A stretch of DNA of 64,000 nt from JACJWR01 sp963842975 (GTDB lineage Bacteria; Actinomycetota; Actinomycetes; S36-B12; UBA10799), in assembly GCA_963842975.1 (NCBI GenBank), contig CAWJIH010000006.1, forward strand, positions 62,001 through 126,000, given 5' to 3'. This document shows positions 7,178 to 17,495 of this stretch, piece after piece; position 1 is the stretch's first letter, and the number at the start of each line of letters is the position of its first letter. The notes under the pieces are model-generated. The model was not told where the DNA came from and ran no database searches. It saw only the letters and a program-made list of their open reading frames with translations. A program made the position numbers and the translations under genes.

Positions 7178-8212
7178 ATGAGCAAGACGAACCCAGGCAA
7201 CTTCTTTGAAGATTTCCAGCTAGGTCAGGTCATTGAGCACGCGACTCCCCGGACCGTTACGGAAGGCGACCGTGCGGTGTACGGCTCGCTCTACCCGACT
7301 CGATTCGCGATTCCGTCCTCAGCGTCGTTCGCAGCCTCGGTGGGTCTCGACCCGCACCCAGTCGAGGAACTGATCGGCTTCCACATCGCGTTCGGCAAGA
7401 CAGTGCCGGATGTCTCTCTTAACGCGGTGGCCAACCTCGGCTACGCAGAGTGTCGGTTCCATGGCCCCATCCTCCCGGGCGACACGCTGACAACTCGCTC
7501 GGAAGTGATCGGGCTCAAGCAGAACTCCAACGGCAAGAGCGGCGTCGTCTATGTGCGCTCGATAGCGAAGAACCAACGTGGCGAGGTCGCGATCGAGTGG
7601 GCTCGCTGGGTGATGGTGCACAAGCGGAATCTCGATGCCCCGGCTCCAGCGACGGTGATCCCGGATCTGGCAAAGGTGGTGACACCTGCTGACTTGGTCA
7701 TCCCAGAGGGGCTGGATTTCTCCGGCTACGACTTCAGCGCAGCAGGCGAACCGCACCGATTCGACGACTATGCCGTGGGGGAGAAGATCGACCACGTCGA
7801 TGGCGTGACCCTCACGGACGCCGAACACATGATGGCCACCCGGCTGTGGCAGAACACAGCGAAGGTTCATTTCAACACTCAGGCTCGTCCAGACGGCAAG
7901 CGGTTGGTGTACGGCGGCCACATCATTTCGTTGGCACGGGCACTGTCGTTCAACGGTTTGGCTAATGCGCAACTGATTGCCGCGATCAACGCCGGGGCGC
8001 ACGCGGCGCCAGCGTTCGCCGGCGACACCATTTACGCCTGGTCCGAAGTGCTCGACAAGGCAGAGACGTCGGCGCCGGGGGTCGGCGCGCTTCGGTTGCG
8101 CCTAGTCGGGACCAAGGACAGGGACGAATCGATGGTGCTGCGCGGCGAAGACGGCAAGTACGCCCCGGGCGTACTGCTGGACCTCGACGTCTGGGCCCTC
8201 ATCCCTCGTTAG
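7178..8212 (+). CDS. mch: Mesaconyl-CoA hydratase (beta-methylmalyl-CoA dehydratase), MaoC double hot-dog
   Basis: 344 aa. It interconverts mesaconyl-C1-CoA and beta-methylmalyl-CoA in the ethylmalonyl-CoA pathway and related C4/C5 CoA routes. Strong family signatures: the N-terminus KTNPGNFFEDFQLGQVIEHA, then TPRTVTEGD, HIAFGKTVPDVSLNAVANLG near residues 75-95, and the C-terminal hot dog with VYGGHIISLARALSFNGLAN and FAGDTIYAWSEVL. The ATG at 7178 is chosen because homologues begin at MSxKTNPGN; the open frame continues upstream to 6911 but is not conserved. No other ethylmalonyl-CoA pathway gene is in the window, so the gene is an orphan here. A clear RBS is not obvious. Confidence 0.88.
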   Translation: MSKTNPGNFFEDFQLGQVIEHATPRTVTEGDRAVYGSLYPTRFAIPSSASFAASVGLDPHPVEELIGFHIAFGKTVPDVSLNAVANLGYAECRFHGPILPGDTLTTRSEVIGLKQNSNGKSGVVYVRSIAKNQRGEVAIEWARWVMVHKRNLDAPAPATVIPDLAKVVTPADLVIPEGLDFSGYDFSAAGEPHRFDDYAVGEKIDHVDGVTLTDAEHMMATRLWQNTAKVHFNTQARPDGKRLVYGGHIISLARALSFNGLANAQLIAAINAGAHAAPAFAGDTIYAWSEVLDKAETSAPGVGALRLRLVGTKDRDESMVLRGEDGKYAPGVLLDLDVWALIPR

Positions 8213-8305
8213 GGAGCGGTCGCGCGGTTCCCTCGCGCGCGAGGAGGGCGTTGACAAGTCGAGACGTCTGCGGTCACCGGCCCAAGAATCGACCGGAAGT
8301 CGACC

Positions 8306-9463
8306 TTAGGGGACGGGGGACACCGTGCAGCCGACCGCGCGTTCTTGCGCGTCGATGTACGCGACGAGATCGGCCGTCCCCGCACCTGTGGCTGCCAACA
8401 CGGCCGCATCATTGGCGCTGGCCGCCTCCCGCAGGGTCTGCAACTCGGCGCAGTTCCCCAATGACGCAGCCGAATCGACGCGCTGCTGAGTGCCAGTGGC
8501 GAATCGGGTCCAGTCAACGGCGGCAGCTGCCTGATCCACGGTCAAGGCGCCGGTCGGGCTCGCTGTCGTATTCAACGGATCAGCTATCGGCGATTCCGTG
8601 CCGAATACCGATCCTGCATCGGTGCCAGTTGGAGATGGCTCGAAGGTGGGCGAGGCCTCAGCGGTGGGTGACTCCGCAGGTTCACTGCTAGTTGTGACTG
8701 CCGGCGCAGGTGGGGCAGTGGTCGGCTCGGTTCCCGAGCCGCTGGTCAAGAACCACACGATGAGCACGGCGACAATGACCAGCGCGGCGACCAGCGCTGC
8801 AATGATGATGGGGCTCAACTTGCGCTGTCCGGTGGTGGCCGCCGGCGGCGGCATCCCTGCCGATGTGACGGGAACCCACTGCGCACCATCCCAGCGCCAC
8901 CCTGACTCCGGGGAGCCCGAGGCTTGGCCGTAGGCGGCGGGGTCCTGGCCGTAGCCGGTCTGTGCGTAGGCGGCGGGGTCTTGGCCGTAGCCGGCCTGTC
9001 CGTACGCGGCGGGGTCTTGGCCGTAGGCGGCGGGGTCCTGGCCGTAGCCGGTCTGTGCGTAGGCGGCGGGGTCTTGGCCGTAGCCGGCCTGTGCGTAGGC
9101 GCGGGGTCTTGGCCGTAGGCGGCGGGGTCTTGGCCGTAGCCGGTCTGTGCGTAGGCGGTGGGGTCCTGGCCGTAGCCGGCGGGGTCCTGACCGTACGCGG
9201 CTTGGCCGTAGCCGGTCTGTGCGTACGCGGCGGGGTCCTGTCCGTAGGCGGGATCAGCGCCGTAGCCTGAATCGAACTGGTCCAGGGTTTGGTACCCCTG
9301 GCCCGCGCTGGGGTCGGTCTGGGCTAAGTTCGGGACCCGTCTGACCGTAGGCATCTGCTTCCGATGGCATGGGTTCGCCCCCGGCAGGTACCCACTGGTC
9401 CCCGGTCCAGGCCCACTGTCCGTCTTCGGAGAGTTGGCCTGACGGTGGTGCGTTTTCGTCCAT
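8306..9463 (-). CDS. Gln-Tyr-rich tandem-repeat membrane protein, two frame breaks
   Basis: Starts at ATG 9463 (MDENAPPSGQLSEDGQWAWTG), an actinobacterial W-D-G-x-Q-W-V-P module found in many membrane proteins. A repeat region of YGQDPAAYAQTG-like units follows (about 9260-8940), then a second WRWDGAQWVP module, one transmembrane helix (IIIAALVAALVIVAVLIVWFL, near 8800-8740), a Pro/Thr/Ser linker and a C-terminal domain of about 70 aa ending in YIDAQERAVGCTVSPVP. The frame breaks near 9335 and again near 9100, where one repeat copy lacks a single G. Without those changes this is one roughly 385-aa protein. Function unknown; the long low-complexity tail probably lies in the cytoplasm. Confidence 0.65.
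8938..9260 (-). repeat. Tandem repeats encoding YGQDPAAYAQTG-type units
   Basis: About ten imperfect units of roughly 21 and 36 bases alternate (plus-strand core GGCGGGGTCTTGGCCGTAG and variants). They are coding repeats, not CRISPR: units are contiguous, with no unique spacers. A missing G near 9100 breaks the frame. Such arrays vary in copy number by slippage and are hard to assemble. Confidence 0.85.
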
Positions 9464-9568
9464 GGTCCCGTCCGTTAGTGCCGCTATTAGTGGCAGGCTA
9501 CTTGATGCGGAAGCGGTCGCGCGGTCCACAGGGTGTGAGCGCACCATGCTGGCTGGCAAACTGCTCCC

Positions 9569-10168
9569 ATGACACTCTCCAACTCGGCTCAGCTCTTGGG
9601 GGGCGGGGCACTAGCGGTCCTTGCAGTTGGCGGTTGGGCTTTCGCGATCCGCGAGCGTCGCCGGCTGCAGGAAGCGCTGGTCGACGTCGAGGCTCGCATT
9701 GAACGGTTCGCAATATTCGATGAAGTCACGGGACTGCTGAGCAGGGAAGGCCAGAACCTGGTCGGCCAGCGGATCGTCGATATTGCTCGACGTGATTCCG
9801 ACGCCGTCAGTGCCTGTTTGATCCGTGTTTTGGCGCCGCCGAACCGAGGTCTTGCCGTCGTGAATGATGACGACGTACTGTCCGTCGCTGAAGCTTCCGA
9901 AGTAGTGTTCCGATCTGGCGATGCCGTGGGCCGGATGGATGAGGACACCTTGATGGTTGCCGGCAAAGGGCCAGGCTTCACACCCTCGACAGTGGAGGCC
10001 CGACTCGTTGCTCAAATGGCAACCATGGCCGCTCCCGAGGCTGATCTGCCAGCTTTGGTGGTGGGAGTGTCGGTGTTGCACCCGTGGGACGAAGGAACTT
10101 TCGAGGAGTTGCTCCACCTTGCCTACGAGGATCTTGCGGTGAGGCTCCAGATCTTCGCCGGCTCCTGA
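9569..10168 (+). CDS. Membrane-anchored degenerate GGDEF-like protein
   Basis: 199 aa. One N-terminal membrane helix (about residues 8-27), a short coiled segment (RERRRLQEALVDVEARIERF), then FDEVTGLLSREG, which resembles the DxLTGLxNR entry motif of GGDEF domains. Where an active diguanylate cyclase has GGDEF, this protein has GRMDEDTLMVAG, so cyclase activity is unlikely and the domain may be a c-di-GMP/nucleotide sensor or scaffold. It is a single gene, and its stop abuts the end of the convergent FkbM gene. The family call is inference from the surrounding pattern. Confidence 0.55.
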   Translation: MTLSNSAQLLGGGALAVLAVGGWAFAIRERRRLQEALVDVEARIERFAIFDEVTGLLSREGQNLVGQRIVDIARRDSDAVSACLIRVLAPPNRGLAVVNDDDVLSVAEASEVVFRSGDAVGRMDEDTLMVAGKGPGFTPSTVEARLVAQMATMAAPEADLPALVVGVSVLHPWDEGTFEELLHLAYEDLAVRLQIFAGS

Positions 10169-10939
10169 CTACGGTCGGCGGACCCACTTCTCCCAGACCC
10201 ACGGGTATCCCCACTCCTCCTCGTGGGTGTGCCTTAGCGCTCGACGGATCTTCCGCCTGCGAGCGTAGGCATCGGGAATCCACTCGTGGAACTGGATGAA
10301 TAGACAGTCAACTTTGGTGTGCAGTCCGGTTTCGATCAGCCGTTCCAGAAGGTCGTACTCCCCGCCTTCGATGTTCATCTTCATCACATCGACGCGGTCC
10401 CACCCCAGTTCGGCCCATACTTCGACAATGTCTCGAATCTTCCCGTCGATCCACTGCACGTCCTCGCCGGAGACTGGGTTGACGAAAACCGACGAACCCA
10501 GATTCGTCTGCGAGACTCGCACCTCCTCATCGCGGCCGCCGAGACCGTACTCGTGCGAGCGGACACCCTCATTCTCTTCGGCGACTACACGCATGACGTC
10601 GAAGAACTCAGGGCTCAATTCGAAGGCATCGATAGTGCAGCCGTATCTGGCGTAGACCCGACTGCTCCAACGGCCCTCGAACGCTCCGACGTCGACGGCG
10701 AGAGATTCCGGGGTCAGATTGTCGAAGGTGTACAGAAGGTCCGGTTCGGTTATCCGACGGCCGATGAACCGGTAGACATCTTTGCGATACCGCCCGGCCT
10801 CAAGGTAGGCGATCGCCAGTGGTTCCTTGTGTCGTTCCCGGTGCCGCATCACCAGTCGACGTGGCGTGCCCAGGGCACGTCTGAGTTGGTATTCGGTGGG
10901 TCCTGGCAGTCCCCGCAGCCGTCGGGGAGTGTCGTTCAT
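10169..10939 (-). CDS. FkbM-family SAM-dependent methyltransferase
   Basis: 256 aa from ATG 10939 (GAGGAAA upstream). The Rossmann SAM-binding motif is LAVDVGAFEGRWSSRVYARYG (about residues 80-100), followed by the FkbM pattern of an acidic residue after beta-2 (DAFELSPEFFDVM) and DVMKMNIEGGEYDLLERLI, the IEGxE signature of the family. FkbM enzymes O-methylate polyketides or sugars; the substrate here is unknown. The gene is divergent from the OctT-like gene, so a role in methylated polysaccharide or glycolipid synthesis is possible but unproven. Confidence 0.82.
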   Translation of the reverse strand: MNDTPRRLRGLPGPTEYQLRRALGTPRRLVMRHRERHKEPLAIAYLEAGRYRKDVYRFIGRRITEPDLLYTFDNLTPESLAVDVGAFEGRWSSRVYARYGCTIDAFELSPEFFDVMRVVAEENEGVRSHEYGLGGRDEEVRVSQTNLGSSVFVNPVSGEDVQWIDGKIRDIVEVWAELGWDRVDVMKMNIEGGEYDLLERLIETGLHTKVDCLFIQFHEWIPDAYARRRKIRRALRHTHEEEWGYPWVWEKWVRRP

Positions 10940-11115
10940 CGCGGTTTCCTCGTCACGGGTCTTCACCCTAGTGCGGGACGACTGCCGGCCGTGATGCTCG
11001 AATGTGGAGTGTCGAGATCTTCCTTGCCGCCCCTCCCGGGAATGGGTCGGTGCGGGAGCGGGCGCCACGCGCCGCCGGTGGAATGGCACGAGTGGCGGCC
11101 TTCTAGGGTGACACC

Positions 11116-11881
11116 GTGGCTCTGAATGTGCTGGTCCTTGGGGATTCCCTCACCTATCACGGGCCTGAGCGCGCCGAAATGCCGAACGACCCGCGACTGT
11201 GGCCGCAGGTGATGTGCTCCTCCCTGGCAGATTCCGATCTGGAAGCCCGCGTTGACCTTGTCGCGCGGATGGGCTGGACGATGCGAGACGGCTGGTGGGC
11301 ACTGACGAAAGATCCCCGTTGTTGGGGTGAAGTCCTGCCGCGAGCCGACGCGGTGGTGATCTCGCTGGGCGGTATGGATCACCTACCCGCGGCCGTTCCC
11401 ACGTACCTGCGCGAAGGTATCGCCTACCTCCGGCCGGGGTCTTTGCGTCGGCGAGTCCGCAGCGTGTATCGAGCCGCGGCGCCCAGAATCATGCAGGCCA
11501 CCGGCGGGCCATGGCGTCAACTACCGCAGGTTGCTACCGACGCCTATCTGGTTCGAATCGTTGAGGGCATCCGCTACTGGCGAGAGCAGGCGCCGATCGT
11601 ACTTGCTTGGACCAGCTCCGCACGCCGCCGCGGACTACCCGGTCACGACCGGGCATGAGCCAGCGGTCGCCGCAGCGCGACGCCAAGCAGACCAGCTCGA
11701 GATCGATTTCCTCGACCTGGATCCGTTGGTGTGGCCTTCGCTGAAGGATGGTTCGGCCAATCCTGATGGCATGCACTGGTCTTGGCGGACGCACAGCGAA
11801 ATCGGGCAGGCGACTGCGGGCCTGCTCGCTGGTCGATTGCACATGGAACCCGATCCCGACACTGCCAAGGACTCCGGATGA
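11116..11881 (+). CDS. SGNH hydrolase-fold protein resembling diglucosylglycerate octanoyltransferase OctT, frameshifted
   Basis: Starts MALNVLVLGDSLTYHGP, with the SGNH block I GDSL. VVISLGGMDHLP (block III-like, G-x-M/N-D) follows near residue 90. Frame 1 runs to about 11610 (APIVLAWT), and the remainder continues in the next frame from about 11612 (PHAAADYPVTTGHEP...) to DPLVWPSLKDGSANPDGMHWSWRTH, which contains the block V D-x-x-H. The second frame ends TGA at 11881, overlapping the next ATG by 4 bases, so the intact gene is one reading frame of about 255 aa. In mycobacteria OctT (Rv2418c) adds octanoate to a methylglucose lipopolysaccharide precursor and sits beside gpgP, rsfS and degV, all present here. 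The acceptor is inferred. Confidence 0.7.
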
Positions 11882-12525
11882 CCACAACAACAACAGCCCT
11901 GCTCATCGCCGCCCTCGTGGCGGCCGCGGTCGACTGGATCGCTGTGGCGACCGGGCGGGATCGGTTGGTGTACGTCTTCAAACCTGCGGTGATGGTTGCA
12001 TTGATCATTGCTACGTTGCTGCTGCCTGATGTGCCGACGACGCTGCGATTCCTGATGGTCGCCGCTCAGCTTGCCGGCCTCGTCGGCGACGTTGCGCTGA
12101 TGCTGGGCAAGTTCGTTCCCGGCGCAGCGGCCTTCGCCGTCGGCCATGTGCTCTTCATCATCGGCTGGTTGCCCTATGCCAAACCTGGGGCAGGAATCGG
12201 CATCGGGATCGTGCTTGCGATGCTGCTGATGTTCACCTTGGGTCGACGGATCACAGTTGCTGCGGCGCAGAAAAATCTGGTGCTGGGTCAGGTGGTCTCC
12301 ATCTATCAAGTGCTGCTCAGCCTGATGGTGGTTGCGGCCTTTGCCACCGAAACGTGGCTCTTGGCCGCGGCTGCGGCGTTGTTCGCTGCATCCGACTCGC
12401 TCCTGGGATGGACGAGATTTGTTCACGAACGTCCCAATTTGCGGGTGGTGGTGCACATCCTCTATCACCTCGCACAAATCGGGATCGTCGTAGCGATACC
12501 TTCCCTGGTCGCGGGATCTGGGTGA
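11878..12525 (+). CDS. YhhN/TMEM86 family membrane protein (lysoplasmalogenase-like)
   Basis: 215 aa, seven to eight hydrophobic helices. The YhhN fold (PF07947) is indicated by FKPAVMVALIIATLL near the N-terminus, LAGLVGDVALMLG and FAVGHVLFIIGWLP in the middle, and ASDSLLGWTRFV near the C-terminus. These carry the conserved K-P, G-D and D-S residues of the family. Characterised members hydrolyse the vinyl-ether bond of lysoplasmalogens, but bacterial substrates vary. The start at 11878 overlaps the OctT-like stop (ATGA), suggesting a bicistronic unit. Confidence 0.85.
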   Translation: MTTTTTALLIAALVAAAVDWIAVATGRDRLVYVFKPAVMVALIIATLLLPDVPTTLRFLMVAAQLAGLVGDVALMLGKFVPGAAAFAVGHVLFIIGWLPYAKPGAGIGIGIVLAMLLMFTLGRRITVAAAQKNLVLGQVVSIYQVLLSLMVVAAFATETWLLAAAAALFAASDSLLGWTRFVHERPNLRVVVHILYHLAQIGIVVAIPSLVAGSG

Positions 12526-12562
12526 ACCGGGCGTCGACGCTCAGCGATAACCTTGGACGGCT

Positions 12563-15055
<2,493 letters not shown>

Positions 15056-15132
15056 CCCTTGGGCTAGCTCGTCGGTGACCCTGGGCTGGCAACAGGTGAC
15101 TATCGGGTGCCCTCGCCAGTAGGGTGGCGCCT

Positions 15133-15975
15133 ATGTCGCGCGTCGCCATTGTCACGGATTCCACCTCGTATCTTCCCGACGAACTAGTTGCGAAGTCGGA
15201 CGTCAGGGTGGTGCCGGTGCTGGTGATCGTGGGCGGAAAAGGCTACGAAGAAGGCACCCAGATCCAGCCCTGGCAAGTGGCGGAGGCGTTGCGGGAGTGG
15301 AAAGTCATCACGACCTCGCGGCCAACTCCGGCCGACTTCGCGTCGGTCTACGCGGCTGCGGCCGTGGCGGGGGCCGAAGAAGTCGTGAGCATTCACTTGT
15401 CGGCCGACATGAGTGGCACCTATGAGTCGGCTCTGCTCGCCTCCCAAGATGCCGCAATTCCGGTGCGCGTGATTGATTCGCGAGCGGTGGGAATGTCGTT
15501 GGGTTTCGTGGTGCTGGCCGCGGCACAGGCCGCCCAAAACGGTGCCGATGCAGCGGAGGTAGTTGCGGTTGCCGAGCGCGTCGCGGCCGGGGCGGACTTG
15601 CTCTTCTACGTCGACACCTTGGAGTACTTGCGACGCGGTGGCCGGATCGGTGCGGCCAGCGCAGCAGTGGGAGCGGCTTTGCGGGTCAAGCCACTGCTGC
15701 AACTCCTCGACGGTCGAGTGATGCCTCTGGAGAAGGCCCGGACGGCGAACAAAGCGCTCGCACGGTTGGCGGACATCGCCATTGAGCGGATCGGCGATCG
15801 GGATGTCGATCTCGCCGTTCAGCATCTGGCGGCCCCAGAGCGGGCTCAAGGGCTGGCGGATGAGCTGGGCCGCCGGCTCGGGCGCGATGACATCTGGATA
15901 AACGAAGTCGGCGCCGTTGTGGGAGCCCATGTGGGCCCCGGCATGGTGAGCGTGAGCATCGCGCCTCGCCCATGA
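15133..15975 (+). CDS. DegV family fatty-acid-binding protein
   Basis: 280 aa. Starts MSRVAIVTDSTSYLPDEL, with the DegV signature TDSTS; SIHLSADMSGTYESAL and YLRRGGRIGAASAAVGAALRVKPLL complete it. DegV/FakB proteins bind a fatty acid and, with FakA kinase, feed fatty acids to phospholipid synthesis. The ATG at 15133 has AGGGTGG 7 bases upstream and is preferred over 15124. The stop overlaps the plsY start by 4 bases; PlsY consumes acyl-phosphate, the product of the FakA/FakB route, so the coupling makes metabolic sense. FakA itself is not in the window. Confidence 0.93.
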   Translation: MSRVAIVTDSTSYLPDELVAKSDVRVVPVLVIVGGKGYEEGTQIQPWQVAEALREWKVITTSRPTPADFASVYAAAAVAGAEEVVSIHLSADMSGTYESALLASQDAAIPVRVIDSRAVGMSLGFVVLAAAQAAQNGADAAEVVAVAERVAAGADLLFYVDTLEYLRRGGRIGAASAAVGAALRVKPLLQLLDGRVMPLEKARTANKALARLADIAIERIGDRDVDLAVQHLAAPERAQGLADELGRRLGRDDIWINEVGAVVGAHVGPGMVSVSIAPRP

Positions 15976-16550
15976 ATCCCTGGCTGATCGGAGTCCTCGC
16001 CGCAGTGGGCGGCTACCTGCTGGGATCCATCAATTTCGCGCTCATCTTTGCCCAGGCAAAGGGTGCTGATCTGCGAGGACAGGGCTCCGGTAACCCAGGG
16101 GCGACTAATGCCGGCCGGGTGATGGGGCGCAAGACCGGCGTAGTGGTGGCGCTGCTGGATATCGCAAAGGGCTACATCCCGGCGGCAGTGGCGGCTGCGG
16201 TGGCCGGCGACGAATTCGGGATGATCGCCGGTGTCGCAGCGATCCTGGGCCACATCACCTCCCCGTTCGCTGGATTCCGAGGCGGCAAGGGCGTGGCTAC
16301 TGCCGGTGGCGTGGTGCTGGCGCTCCGGCCACTCTGGGCGCTACCGGTGCTGGTGGTGTTCCTCATCGTGTTCTTGCTCACCCGTCGCGTGGGAATCGCC
16401 AGCGTCGCTGGCGCTTTGACTTTGGTCCCCACCGCGCTATTTCTGACGCATCGGCCGTATGACGCGGTACTGGCGGTGGCGATCGCAACGGTTATTACCG
16501 CCCGCCACTACAGCAACATCAAGGAAGCATTGGCACGGCCAGCAGAGTAG
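15972..16550 (+). CDS. plsY: Glycerol-3-phosphate acyltransferase PlsY
   Basis: 192 aa, five predicted membrane helices. The family motifs are YLLGSINFALIFAQ (GS motif, near residues 16-30), GSGNPGATNAGRV (near 38-50) and FRGGKGVATAGG (near 100-112). It transfers an acyl group from acyl-phosphate to glycerol-3-phosphate in the first step of phospholipid synthesis. It is translationally coupled to degV through ATGA, consistent with shared fatty-acid supply. Confidence 0.96.
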   Translation: MNPWLIGVLAAVGGYLLGSINFALIFAQAKGADLRGQGSGNPGATNAGRVMGRKTGVVVALLDIAKGYIPAAVAAAVAGDEFGMIAGVAAILGHITSPFAGFRGGKGVATAGGVVLALRPLWALPVLVVFLIVFLLTRRVGIASVAGALTLVPTALFLTHRPYDAVLAVAIATVITARHYSNIKEALARPAE

Positions 16551-16622
16551 CTCGCGGATCGTTGTCCACAGACTCCCTCTGACGTCTGGGAGCAGAGCCA
16601 GCAGGTCACTAGCGTCGTTGGC

Positions 16623-17495
16623 ATGCGTCAAGACCAGCCCCATGCCGAGGCAAGGCAACGACTGCAATCCGCGTTCGGTGTGCCAGTTCTCCATGAGAGC
16701 TTTCCCGACGATCGCGCCGGTGGTCGGAAACTGGCAGCGGCGCTGCGCCCCGGACGGTCTAGGCCCTGGGCATTGACAGCGCTGCTAGTCGCGGTGCTGC
16801 TGGCGGTGGGGGCGGTCTCGGCTCTGCGCAGCATGCCCCGGCCAGTCGACGGGGCAGCGCAAGGTACGGAGTTAGCGCTGATCGAATCTGCTGGATCCAG
16901 CGACGCAGCAGCCAGCGGGCAAGGCGGATCGACAACCGGGCTGGTTGCCGGTAGTGGCTCTGAGCCGCCGGCGGCCACCGATTCGGGAGGCACGGTGGTG
17001 GTGCACGTTGCAGGCCAGGTGGCCACCCCGGGGGTGGTTACGCTGCCGCTGGGTGCGCGGGTCGCTGAGGCCATCGCCGCCACCGGTGGGGCACTTGCGG
17101 GGACCTCGTTGGACGGCCTGAACTTGGCGCGCCGGGTCAACGACGGTGAACAGGTCTACGTCGGCACCCCACCAGCCGGCACCCCACCAGCCGGTGCCGC
17201 ACCAGTGGTGGCGCCGCAGGGTACGTCGGGCGACGGTTCTCCCATCTCAGCGGCAGCTCCACCCGGCGCCCCGGCGCCCAGCAGTGCGGGTGCCTCAAGC
17301 GTCAGCCCGATCGACCTCAACACAGCCAGCTCGGAAGAACTCCAGGAGCTACCTCGGGTTGGTCCCGCGACCGCAGCGAAGATCATCGCGCATCGGGAGG
17401 AGAACGGAAACTTCACCTCCGTCGACCAGTTGCTCGATGTGCCCGGTATCGGTGAACGCACGCTGGAAGGTCTGCGCGATCAGGTCCGAGTGTGA
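16623..17495 (+). CDS. comEA: ComEA-like DNA-binding competence protein
   Basis: 290 aa. A cytoplasmic N-terminus of about 50 aa, one membrane helix (ALTALLVAVLLAVGAVSAL), an SLBB domain (VVVHVAGQVATPGVVTLPLG, about 123-165), a Pro/Ala/Gly linker, and a C-terminal pair of helix-hairpin-helix motifs (IDLNTASSEELQELPRVGPA and LLDVPGIGERTLEGLR). The protein binds double-stranded DNA at the outer membrane face and passes it to ComEC. The stop overlaps comEC (GTGA). Whether this lineage is naturally competent is not shown by these two genes alone. Confidence 0.95.
   Translation: MRQDQPHAEARQRLQSAFGVPVLHESFPDDRAGGRKLAAALRPGRSRPWALTALLVAVLLAVGAVSALRSMPRPVDGAAQGTELALIESAGSSDAAASGQGGSTTGLVAGSGSEPPAATDSGGTVVVHVAGQVATPGVVTLPLGARVAEAIAATGGALAGTSLDGLNLARRVNDGEQVYVGTPPAGTPPAGAAPVVAPQGTSGDGSPISAAAPPGAPAPSSAGASSVSPIDLNTASSEELQELPRVGPATAAKIIAHREENGNFTSVDQLLDVPGIGERTLEGLRDQVRV

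Noticed and set aside
8938..9260. Possible CRISPR array
   Set aside because: Repeat units are contiguous and translate to a low-complexity protein; there are no unique spacers or cas genes.
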